Shown one piece after another: positions 1 to 5,280 of a stretch of 6,319 nt of DNA. The DNA is from Chloroflexota bacterium. Lineage in GTDB: Bacteria > Chloroflexota > Anaerolineae > J102. Positions within the stretch are counted from its first letter, which is position 1. Every line of letters begins with the position of its first letter. A program made the position numbers and the translations under genes. The notes under the pieces are model-generated. The model did not search any database. It worked only from the letters and a program-made list of their open reading frames with translations, and was not told the DNA's origin. The stretch lies in NCBI GenBank assembly GCA_003353825.1, contig PIVW01000352.1, positions 1 through 6,319 on the forward strand, read 5' to 3'.

Positions 1-629
1 GTCTTGAATAAGGCGATGCGGTCGCACAGGCGGTCGGCTTCATCCAGATTGTGGGTGCAGAGGAATATGGTGCGACCCTGATCGCTCATCTCTGAGATGA
101 AATCTCGCACCAGGTGCGCCGCTTCGGGGTCCAGGCCGGAGGTCGGTTCATCTAAAAAAACCAGATCGGGTTCATGTAGCAAGGCCCGGGCCAAGGCTAA
201 CTTCTGGCGCATGCCTTTCGAAAAACTCCCCACCTCATCCTGGCGCCGGCTCCACAACCCCAACATACGCAGGTATCTCTCGACCTGTCCCTCTACATCC
301 TTGACGCCGTAGAGTTTGGCAAAAAAGGTCAGGTTATAGGCAGCGCTGAGGCGATCATACATGCCCGGCGTTTCTGTGAGTATACCGACACCGCGGCGGA
401 TGCGGGCGTTGTCTTCCCCCACGCTGTAACCATTGATCGTCGCCCGCCCGGCTGTGGGCTCGATCAGGCAGCTCAACATGCGGATCGTTGTGGTTTTGCC
501 AGCGCCATTGGGGCCGAGGAAGCCAAAAACCTCACCCTTGTGCACGTCGATGCTGAGAGCGTCTACGGCGGTCAGTGTTTGCCCCTCTTTCAATTCGAAG
601 GTTCGAGTTAGTTCTTCTGTGTGGATCAT
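1..629 (-). CDS. ABC transporter ATP-binding protein, C-terminus cut by window edge
   Basis: This is the nucleotide-binding subunit of an ABC transporter, which hydrolyses ATP on the cytoplasmic side to drive a membrane permease. The first 209 residues are visible. Walker A GPNGAGKT is at residues 39-46, the signature is FSKGMRQKL at 136-144 (a variant of LSGGQ), Walker B plus D-loop LVFLDEPTSGLDP is at 156-168, and the H-loop His is 193. The Q-loop position reads TETPGMYDRL (85-94), with Glu where Gln is usual; I recall this in NatA/DrrA-like, often exporter-type, ATPases. The ATG at 629 is chosen because an in-frame TAA lies seven codons upstream with no other start between. The only ribosome-site candidate is a weak AGGG. 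The gene lies 118 bp downstream of the YhfC-family gene on the same strand, so co-transcription is possible. Its permease partner would be expected beyond the left edge. Family call is firm; the substrate cannot be told. Confidence 0.93.
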   Translation of the reverse strand, partial: MIHTEELTRTFELKEGQTLTAVDALSIDVHKGEVFGFLGPNGAGKTTTIRMLSCLIEPTAGRATINGYSVGEDNARIRRGVGILTETPGMYDRLSAAYNLTFFAKLYGVKDVEGQVERYLRMLGLWSRRQDEVGSFSKGMRQKLALARALLHEPDLVFLDEPTSGLDPEAAHLVRDFISEMSDQGRTIFLCTHNLDEADRLCDRIALFK

Positions 630-657
630 TGCCCTGGTTGTCGTTTATTTCGAGAGG

Positions 658-667
658 AACACGTGTT
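658..667. promoter_or_regulatory. 10-bp perfect palindrome upstream of the ABC ATPase
   Basis: AACACGTGTT is a perfect palindrome centred on CACGTG, starting 29 bp upstream of the ATPase start codon in the 118-bp gap after the YhfC-family gene. Position and symmetry would suit an operator for a dimeric repressor. I see no convincing -35/-10 pair around it and no clear terminator in the gap, so it may be chance. Confidence 0.2.
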
Positions 668-747
668 GCGTGGTGGTCCTTGCCCCAAATTGACTGTTTT
701 TCCTGTAGGGGCCAGCTATATGCCGAAAGGGCCGAAGTCATTTAGTT

Positions 748-1542
748 TTACCTGCTGCTTTCCTGGCCTATGTCCTTTTCGCAGGTAGATTCTGGAATAC
801 GCAAAAGGATGACAATGCCAAGTCCAATTAGCGCAAGGATCAACACGAGCAGCGATGCACTTAGCCCAAAGGTAAAATCAGCGTAAATGCGAAGGCTCTC
901 GGCCAGCCAGTGCCAGCCCAAAGCAAACAAGAACCAGCGTAGTTCAGCTCGCAAAAAGACTTGCACGAGTAGCACGGTATAACTGATCTGTAAACAAAGC
1001 GCCGCTATACTTTTAATGGCGTCGGCGAAAACATCATACCATGGCGCTGACCAATAGGCAGTCAGTTGCTCTTGCAGTTGAGCTACCTGGTCTGGCGTAA
1101 GCGAGGATAGAGTGTCGCCGTTCTGGCGCATCATGCTCAGGCTCACGAAGGTAAATCCGGCCACGAGCCCGACCAGGATCATTTCGGCTCCACCATAGCC
1201 TGTGCCAAACAACAGAGCCGAACCCCAGGATCTCGCTTCTTGCAAAGATGCCCTGAGCACGAAATACTTGGTCAACTCCGCCGTCAGCGCCGCGGTCAGG
1301 CCGAAGATGATGGCATTGGCCAGCGCCTGGTTGAGCGCCGGCTGTGGAAGCAACCCCTGTTGGAACGCCAGCGTCAAACCGGCATCGATGGGGATATGGA
1401 AGATCTGGGCCAGCACAAATGTGACCATGCCAACGACAAATAGTCGCCACACAAGACCAAATCGTCGTACCAGATACCATCCCAGAAGTAAGGGGATCGC
1501 TACGATAATCAGAGCGTTGAGAGCATAAACGATATCTATCAT
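748..1542 (-). CDS. YhfC family intramembrane metalloprotease (putative)
   Basis: This is a 264-residue polytopic membrane protein that I assign to the YhfC family, related to the CPBP/PrsW glutamic intramembrane proteases. Hydrophobic segments lie at about residues 4-24, 32-48, 74-97, 107-135, 175-197, 203-216 and 226-247. Family-like landmarks are LAQIFHIPID (44-53), Glu89 in AELTKY, the glycine-rich GTGYGGAE ending at Glu120, and His211 in GWHWLAES. These Glu and His residues are the likely catalytic set, by analogy with the superfamily. The glycine motif has Tyr116 where I recall His being common. The ATG at 1542 is preferred because the first membrane segment starts right after it. An in-frame GTG at 1587 would add 15 polar residues, and neither start has a clear ribosome site. 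The acidic/basic tail ESTCEKDIGQESSR is probably cytoplasmic or exposed. It precedes the ABC ATPase on the same strand. The substrate is unknown and no activity is shown for this protein. Confidence 0.8.
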   Translation of the reverse strand: MIDIVYALNALIIVAIPLLLGWYLVRRFGLVWRLFVVGMVTFVLAQIFHIPIDAGLTLAFQQGLLPQPALNQALANAIIFGLTAALTAELTKYFVLRASLQEARSWGSALLFGTGYGGAEMILVGLVAGFTFVSLSMMRQNGDTLSSLTPDQVAQLQEQLTAYWSAPWYDVFADAIKSIAALCLQISYTVLLVQVFLRAELRWFLFALGWHWLAESLRIYADFTFGLSASLLVLILALIGLGIVILLRIPESTCEKDIGQESSR

Positions 1543-1600
1543 GTTTTCTGCTGTTGGATCAAATGGTGGACCAGTGGCACTGACCACTGCATGAGTGTTC

Positions 1601-1621
1601 TGTTATTGTAACATGGGTTAC
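1601..1621. promoter_or_regulatory. Overlapping inverted repeats upstream of the YhfC-family gene
   Basis: TGTTA-TTG-TAACA (1601-1613) and GTAAC-ATGG-GTTAC (1608-1621) are two perfect short inverted repeats sharing their central arm. On the minus strand the region also contains TACAAT (1610-1605), a fair -10 hexamer about 60 bp upstream of the chosen start codon. No good -35 element sits 16-18 bp further upstream. The arrangement suggests a promoter with an overlapping operator, but that is inference. Confidence 0.3.
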
Positions 1622-1683
1622 GCTACTCATGGCAGAATTCAGGGGAGGTTGTAGATGGCGTGTTACATGATGTTTGTACATCA

Positions 1684-1753
1684 CAACTTACGACCTGCCA
1701 CTCGCCACTCGCCACTCGCCACTCGCCACTTGCGACCTGCCACCTGCCACCTG
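1684..1753. repeat. Heptanucleotide tandem array, about ten units
   Basis: Ten consecutive 7-bp units, read on the plus strand: CAACTTA (degenerate), CGACCTG, four CCACTCG, CCACTTG, CGACCTG and two CCACCTG. Only a few positions vary between units. The array lies in the divergent intergenic region between the YhfC-family gene and dnaX. On the minus strand it reads as GAGTGGC/AGGTGGC repeats and produces a low-complexity open frame that is not a gene. It resembles the short tandemly repeated sequences of cyanobacteria and some Chloroflexota in unit length; that comparison is from memory. Confidence 0.92.
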
Positions 1754-1814
1754 TTCCATTGCCTTGACTCCCCCTGTTCCAGATGATACCATCACGGAGG
1801 TTGTCGCCTCTCAA

Positions 1815-1859
1815 ATGACCATCTCCTAGATGACCATCTCTTAGATGACCATCTCCTGA
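1815..1859. repeat. 15-bp tandem repeat, three units, just before dnaX
   Basis: Three adjacent copies of ATGACCATCTCCTAG (second copy with T for C at unit position 12, third ending TGA). The array ends 28 bp before the dnaX start codon. Junctions between copies form the dyad AGATG-AC-CATCT twice perfectly (from 1828 and 1843), and once imperfectly at the left end. Such phased dyads could be tandem protein-binding sites in the dnaX promoter region, though I cannot identify a clear -35/-10 pair. One frame reads as a leucine/aspartate/histidine pentapeptide repeat, but it has no start codon, so coding is unlikely. Confidence 0.9.
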
Positions 1860-1887
1860 TTGGTGATTTTTCGGACAGATTTGATAT

Positions 1888-3528
1888 ATGGCTCAAGCAT
1901 TTTACCGCCGTTACAGGCCGCAGACCTTTGAAGAAGTTATCGGGCAGAAGCATGTGGCCGAGACATTACGTAACGCCCTACGACAGGAGCGCATAGGCCA
2001 TGCCTACCTGTTGACCGGCCCGCGTGGTACGGGCAAGACCAGCACCGCACGGATTCTGGCTAAGGCCGTTAATTGTCAGGCCAAGGATGTAGATGCCCGA
2101 CCTGACAATAGCTGCCCGATCTGTGTGGCGATCAACGAAGGACGTTTACTGGATCTGATCGAAATCGATGCTGCCTCCAACACCAGCGTTGACGATGTGC
2201 GGGAGTTGCGAGACCGTGTAGCCTTTGCGCCCAGCGAGGCCGATTACAAGGTCTACGTGATCGATGAAGTACACATGCTCTCCACCTCAGCCTTCAACGC
2301 CTTGTTGAAGACATTAGAGGAACCGCCCGCGCATGTGATCTTCATTCTTGCTACAACTGAGCCTCACAAGATCCCGGCGACCGTGCTTTCACGTTGCCAA
2401 CGTTTTGATTTTCATCGAATTAGTACGCGTGACATTACCGCACATCTGGACGAGATTGCGGATCTTGAGGGGGTTCAGATCACGCCGGAGGGATTGGGGA
2501 TCATCGCCCGCAGTGCTACAGGATCCATGCGGGACGCCATCAGTCTGCTCGACCAAATCACGGCCTACGGGCATGTGGAAGTGAATGCAGAATTGGTGCG
2601 TGATGTCCTTGGCATGGTCTCAGGGGCCGCCGTCAGTGATCTAATCGATGTCATTGCCAGCGGTGATGCGGCCAACGTACTGAACCAACTACATAAGCTG
2701 ATAGGCGAGGGCGTAGAACTTAGCCAATTGGTCAGCCAGATGATCGAGCATTTGCGCATTTTGTTGTTACTCAATGTAGGGAAAGATACCAGCCTGGTTG
2801 ATCTTCCCGACAGCATGCTGGCCGAGGCGCAAAGACAGGCCGATTTATTTCAATCGACGCAGTTGTTGCACGCGATCCGTGTGCTTAACGAGGCAGGAAT
2901 GGCCTTGAAAACGCCCTTTGCCGGTTATCTGCCCTTGGAGCTGGCACTTCTGGATACTGTTGGCCTAGGTGAGGTGGTTAGTGTGTCTGCGCCTGTCGAA
3001 GTGGAAAAACGTACAACGGCGAAACCTGCTGTTCCCCTAATGACACCTGCCGCCAAGGATTCGGCGCCCGACCAAAGAGCGGCAGCGGCCATGGAACCTG
3101 GCGAAGACATACAACAGCAATGGAATCGCATCATCCAGGTCATACGCAAACACAGCCCGCGTGCGCAGGCGATGCTGCGGTCTGGTGCGCCTCAGGGAGT
3201 AATAGAAGATGCCTTTGTCATAAGCTTTCGCCATGACTTCCATCGCGAACAGGTCGAGGGTTCAATCGATGTAGTAACCGAGGTGGTATCATCGGTCTTG
3301 GGACGCCCGATCAGCGTGCGTCTCGTCAGTGATGACTACGAGCCTTCATGGCCAGCGACTGCAGTCACTCGATCGCCGCAGACAAACCCAACTCCTTCGC
3401 TGGCTCCTGCTATAGAGGCACAGTCAGAGCCTTCGCCTCCCAGTCTCACCGAAGATCCAGTGGTGCGCAAAGCAGTTGACGAGTACGGCGCTAAGATCAC
3501 ACGAGTCGATTCTAATGAACTACCCTGA
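1888..3528 (+). CDS. dnaX: DNA polymerase III subunit gamma/tau
   Basis: DnaX is the ATPase of the clamp loader, which opens the beta sliding clamp and places it on primed DNA, and in its tau form links the replisome. The AAA+ module is complete. Walker A GPRGTGKTS is at residues 44-52, Walker B VYVIDEVHML at 122-131, sensor 1 LATTE at 154-158, the SRC arginine finger at 168-170, and sensor 2 GSMRDAISLLDQ at 212-223. The zinc module keeps C63, C76 and C79, but the fourth usual Cys is Asp73. Residues of about 240-365 form the collar domain. A Pro/Ala-rich linker follows (about 370-405), then a tau-type C-terminal domain from QQQWNRII to the end. At 546 residues it is a normal length. I see no programmed frameshift heptamer, so only tau is expected. 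The ATG at 1888 gives the standard MAQAFYRRYRP start; the ribosome site is weak. It heads the dnaX-ybaB-recR cluster. Confidence 0.97.
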   Translation: MAQAFYRRYRPQTFEEVIGQKHVAETLRNALRQERIGHAYLLTGPRGTGKTSTARILAKAVNCQAKDVDARPDNSCPICVAINEGRLLDLIEIDAASNTSVDDVRELRDRVAFAPSEADYKVYVIDEVHMLSTSAFNALLKTLEEPPAHVIFILATTEPHKIPATVLSRCQRFDFHRISTRDITAHLDEIADLEGVQITPEGLGIIARSATGSMRDAISLLDQITAYGHVEVNAELVRDVLGMVSGAAVSDLIDVIASGDAANVLNQLHKLIGEGVELSQLVSQMIEHLRILLLLNVGKDTSLVDLPDSMLAEAQRQADLFQSTQLLHAIRVLNEAGMALKTPFAGYLPLELALLDTVGLGEVVSVSAPVEVEKRTTAKPAVPLMTPAAKDSAPDQRAAAAMEPGEDIQQQWNRIIQVIRKHSPRAQAMLRSGAPQGVIEDAFVISFRHDFHREQVEGSIDVVTEVVSSVLGRPISVRLVSDDYEPSWPATAVTRSPQTNPTPSLAPAIEAQSEPSPPSLTEDPVVRKAVDEYGAKITRVDSNELP

Positions 3529-3566
3529 TTCAAACCCGAACCATTCCATAATAGAGTCAACAAACT

Positions 3567-3950
3567 ATGGCTAAGAAACGTAAGGCAAAACGAGGTTATC
3601 GTTCACCCGGCAGCCGCCCTGGAGGCGGAGGTGGAGGCGGCGATATGATGGCGCAGATGCAGCAGATGCAGCAGTTGCAAGAGCAGATGCTGGCCGCACA
3701 AGATGCACTGAAGGAGGAAACCGTCTCGGTCAGTGTCGGTGGAGGCGTCATCACAGTCGTCGCCACTGGGCAACAAGAGATACAAGACATCACGATTGCG
3801 CCCGAGGTGGTCGATCCTGAGGATGTAGAGATGCTGCAGGATCTTGTACTCGCTGCTGTCAACGAAGCGCTTGATCAGTCCCGTGAAATGGCTAACCAGG
3901 CCATGGGCGGGCTAACCGACCGGATCGATCTGCCACCAGGATTGCTGTAA
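3567..3950 (+). CDS. ybaB: YbaB/EbfC family nucleoid-associated protein
   Basis: YbaB/EbfC proteins are small dimeric DNA-binding proteins that coat the nucleoid. They are often encoded between dnaX and recR, exactly as here. The family core is residues 27-127: a Met/Gln-rich helix MMAQMQQMQQLQEQM, then VSVGGGVITVVATGQQEI, then the highly typical VDPEDVEMLQDLVLAAVNEAL, and a C-terminal GGLTDRIDLPPGLL. Residues 1-26 are an added basic and glycine-rich segment (KKRKAKRGYR, then seven Gly), absent from the E. coli protein. The ATG at 3567 is 38 bp after dnaX and has only a distant AGAG. An alternative start at Met27 or Met28 (3645/3648) would have the GGAGG-like DNA of the glycine run just upstream as a ribosome site. 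Both starts are plausible; the longer is used because the basic tail could add DNA affinity. Family call is firm. Confidence 0.93.
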   Translation: MAKKRKAKRGYRSPGSRPGGGGGGGDMMAQMQQMQQLQEQMLAAQDALKEETVSVSVGGGVITVVATGQQEIQDITIAPEVVDPEDVEMLQDLVLAAVNEALDQSREMANQAMGGLTDRIDLPPGLL

Positions 3951-3953
3951 TCC

Positions 3954-4553
3954 ATGCAAATTGTTGCTGAACCTATCCAGCGCCTTATCGACGCCTTGAC
4001 GCGTCTGCCGGGCATCGGCCCCAAAAGCGCCTCGCGGCTTGCCTTTTACCTGCTGCGCGCACCGGCAGAACAAGTGCAAGAGCTGTCGGCTGCGATAGGC
4101 GAATTGCAGACAAGCATCGTCTTTTGCAGCCGTTGCCAGAATCTCTCGATCGCAGATCCCTGTTCGATCTGCAGTGATGCCTCACGTGATATACACATCC
4201 TCTGCGTGGTAGAAGAACCCTTAGACGTGGTCGCTATCGAGCGTACGGGCGCGTATCGGGGCCTGTATCATGTGTTGCACGGTGTCATCAACCCGGTCGA
4301 AGGTATTGGGCCCGAAGATCTTCGGATCGACTCATTACTGGCTCGCCAGGAGGGTGAACCGATCAGCGAGATCCTGGTGGCTACCAATCCCAATATGGAA
4401 GGTGAAGCAACTGCCATGTATCTGGCCAGATTACTTCGCACGAGCGGTGTGCGCGTGACCCGTCTGGCACGAGGGCTGCCCGTAGGCGGCGACCTCGAAT
4501 ATGCCGACGAAGTGACCCTAAGCCGTGCTTTGGAGGGTCGCAGAGACATCTGA
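3954..4553 (+). CDS. recR: Recombination mediator protein RecR
   Basis: RecR forms a ring-shaped clamp and works with RecO and RecF to load RecA on single-stranded gaps coated by SSB during recombinational repair. The 199-residue protein is full length for the family. A helix-hairpin-helix with LPGIGPKSASRLAFYLL is at residues 18-34. A four-Cys zinc finger has CSRC at 58-61 and CSIC at 70-73. The Toprim domain starts near residue 81 with ILCVVEEPLDV, continues with YHVLHGVINPVEGIGP, and includes NPNMEGEATAMYLARLL. The conserved end RLARGLPVGGDLEYADEVTLSRAL is present. The ATG lies 3 bp after the ybaB stop, so translational coupling is likely. An AGGA about 12 nt upstream, inside ybaB, is the only ribosome-site candidate. 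All motif residues look intact. It is the last gene of the cluster before the rRNA control region. Confidence 0.97.
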   Translation: MQIVAEPIQRLIDALTRLPGIGPKSASRLAFYLLRAPAEQVQELSAAIGELQTSIVFCSRCQNLSIADPCSICSDASRDIHILCVVEEPLDVVAIERTGAYRGLYHVLHGVINPVEGIGPEDLRIDSLLARQEGEPISEILVATNPNMEGEATAMYLARLLRTSGVRVTRLARGLPVGGDLEYADEVTLSRALEGRRDI

Positions 4554-4595
4554 GCGGGGTGATCCAAAAAGTTTAACCGCCCTCTCGCTCCTTTT
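4552..4595 (+). terminator. Possible weak terminator after recR
   Basis: GAGCG (4552-4556, overlapping the recR stop codon) can pair with CGCTC (4586-4590). The neighbouring GGG (4557-4559) can pair with CCC (4580-4582) across a TCT bulge. CTTTTG follows. The T run is only four bases and the loop is long, so this is at best a weak intrinsic terminator. A second hairpin, CCGTGTTG-ACAA-CAGCACGG (4597-4616, one G-T pair), follows at once and may help, but it lacks a T tract. Confidence 0.35.
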
Positions 4596-4601
4596 GCCGT
4601 G

Positions 4602-4646
4602 TTGACAACAGCACGGAAGATTTGAGTAGACTGGATGTGAGTCTAC
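4602..4646 (+). promoter_or_regulatory. Candidate distal rRNA promoter with -10 hairpin
   Basis: TTGACA (4602-4607), a 19-bp spacer and TAGACT (4627-4632) make a candidate promoter pointing toward the rRNA gene. The -10 lies in a perfect 7-bp inverted repeat, GTAGACT-GGATGTG-AGTCTAC (4626-4646). The site shares TTGACAACA and GTAGACT with the promoter at 5086-5115, which argues for relatedness. Against it, the spacer is long and the TTGACA falls inside the hairpin at 4597-4616. Confidence 0.35.
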
Positions 4647-4830
4647 CCCATTCAACGTTGATGGATTTTCAGGACAAGCTAGTTGGTGTAGGAAAGGGGC
4701 AGCGTTAAATAATATCCCCCCTCCGAACCAGCGAAGTGATGAAAATTGTTGGTTTAACTGAGTCTTGTGTGGTTGACACCGGTTCTGACTGATGCGTGAA
4801 ATGGAAAACAAGAAAAATGACATGGAAGAG

Positions 4831-4861
4831 GACGTCACGTTTCACGTCTTCACGTTTTACG
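4831..4861. repeat. Short CACGTTT-type tandem repeat
   Basis: Units CACGTTT (4836-4842), CACGTCTT (4843-4850) and CACGTTT (4851-4857), then TACG, form a small imperfect heptamer array preceded by GACGT. The minus strand reads CGTGAAA repeats. An inverted copy, CGTGAAA, occurs upstream at 4795-4801. The unit differs from the heptamer at 1684-1753. Confidence 0.7.
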
Positions 4862-4961
4862 AAGTGCAACCACACGAAGTCCCAAAGCGCCAAATCATTC
4901 AGGAGTAGCGTATCACTATGGCACGATCATTTCTTTTAAGGTAGTAAATTGAAAAAGGGTA

Positions 4962-4990
4962 TTGACACGGCCCTTCTAATATGCTATAGT
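4962..4990 (+). promoter_or_regulatory. Main rRNA operon promoter (P1)
   Basis: TTGACA (4962-4967), an exactly 17-bp spacer and TATAGT (4985-4990) give a near-consensus housekeeping-sigma promoter. A/T-rich DNA lies upstream, as in strong rRNA promoters. The start point should be near 4997, giving a leader of about 445 nt before the 16S rRNA. It is the best promoter in the window. Confidence 0.8.
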
Positions 4991-5025
4991 ATCCCTCGTT
5001 GCCCAGAAATACCCAAGAGATTTCG

Positions 5026-5052
5026 CAGCAACGCCAGCAACGCCAGCAGCGC
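5026..5052. repeat. 9-bp direct repeat, three units
   Basis: CAGCAACGC, CAGCAACGC and CAGCAGCGC lie head to tail, about 30 bp downstream of the predicted P1 start, just before the hairpin at 5052-5083. They would be in the transcribed leader. Function is unknown; a phased protein or RNA-binding site is possible, as is slippage. Confidence 0.85.
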
Positions 5053-5083
5053 CTAAAGCGGCTGACTTAAAAGCCGAATTAGG
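5052..5083 (+). other. Leader hairpin before the second promoter
   Basis: CCTAA (5052-5056) pairs with TTAGG (5079-5083). After a 2-by-2 internal loop, CGGCT (5059-5063) pairs with AGCCG (5072-5076). The stem ends two bases before the -35 of P2. No T tract follows, so it is not a classical terminator. Confidence 0.55.
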
Positions 5084-5085
5084 AC

Positions 5086-5115
5086 TTGACAACAACATCT
5101 ACCATCGGGTAGACT
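5086..5115 (+). promoter_or_regulatory. Second rRNA promoter (P2)
   Basis: TTGACA (5086-5091), an 18-bp spacer and TAGACT (5110-5115) form a good tandem promoter about 124 bp downstream of P1. The -10 overlaps a perfect inverted repeat TCTACC-ATCG-GGTAGA (5098-5113), which could be an operator. Tandem promoters are usual for rRNA operons. The start should be near 5122. Confidence 0.6.
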
Positions 5116-5137
5116 AGGTTGGTCAGGCACTAAGGCA

Positions 5138-5158
5138 TCGCTTCGAGCGAACTTAACA
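5138..5158 (+). promoter_or_regulatory. Possible boxB/boxA-like antitermination site
   Basis: A hairpin TCGCT-TCG-AGCGA (5138-5150) is followed at once by ACTTAACA (5151-5158). The order resembles the boxB hairpin and boxA (TGCTCTTTAACA in E. coli) of rRNA antitermination leaders, but only the CTTAACA half matches. A similar pair recurs at 5291-5331. Confidence 0.3.
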
Positions 5159-5182
5159 TGGAGGCACAGCCACCAGTAGATT

Positions 5183-5222
5183 ACTAACAACATTTGTTTT
5201 TCATCTAGAGATGTATGTTAGT
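5183..5222 (+). other. Hairpin abutting the leader terminator
   Basis: ACTAACA (5183-5189) pairs perfectly with TGTTAGT (5216-5222). The stem can be extended by ACAT with ATGT across a one-base bulge, and an inner CATC-TAGA-GATG hairpin lies at 5202-5213. It ends exactly where the terminator stem begins, so the two may stack in the transcript. Confidence 0.5.
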
Positions 5223-5256
5223 CCGTCGGCATGTACGAGTGTCGGCGGTTTTCTTT
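5223..5256 (+). terminator. Intrinsic-terminator-like hairpin upstream of 16S rRNA
   Basis: CCGTCGGCA (5223-5231) pairs with TGTCGGCGG (5240-5248) over nine base pairs, two of them G-U, with an 8-nt loop. TTTTCTTT follows directly. This is the form of a Rho-independent terminator. It lies downstream of both promoters and about 190 bp upstream of the 16S gene. That suggests either a small RNA ending here or a leader that needs antitermination to be read through. Confidence 0.6.
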
Positions 5257-5280
5257 CGCCTGTAACTATGTTTCTAAAGT

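Larger units (their letters stand above)
4554..4961. other. Non-coding region between recR and the main rRNA promoter
   Basis: I find no convincing gene here. Two minus-strand open frames cover much of it (4518-4838 and 4705-4893), but their products show no domain, and they have many Ser/Cys/His residues typical of chance frames. Contents not listed separately are a 10-bp palindrome TCAACGTTGA (4652-4661) and an isolated TTGACA (4773-4778) with only a poor -10 (TGAAAT, 18-bp spacer). An A/T-rich stretch (about 4930-4960) upstream of the main promoter could act as an UP element. Confidence 0.6.

Noticed and set aside
97..693. Plus-strand frames opposite the ABC ATPase.
   Set aside because: They are antisense to an ATPase with all motifs intact, and they have no domains.
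1034..1480. 148-codon minus-strand frame inside the YhfC-family gene.
   Set aside because: It is a shadow in another frame. The overlapping frame has membrane segments and family motifs.
1623..1814. 63-codon minus-strand frame with SGEW/VASG repeats.
   Set aside because: It is simply the translation of the heptamer array (7-bp units cycle through three frames) and has no recognisable domain.
1684..1859. CRISPR-like array from the two tandem repeats.
   Set aside because: Units are 7 and 15 bp with no spacers, and no cas genes are present.
3001..3012. Possible DnaX frameshift site at an A run (GTG GAA AAA CGT), near the boundary where a gamma form would end.
   Set aside because: The run has only five A and does not fit X XXY YYZ in the reading frame. 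There is no A-AAA-AAG-type heptamer and no obvious stimulatory stem.
4518..4838. 106-codon minus-strand open frame across the recR end and the intergenic region, with a 62-codon one at 4705-4893.
   Set aside because: The products show no domain or coherent composition. The first overlaps the conserved recR C-terminus antisense, and the DNA is rich in palindromes and promoter-like elements.
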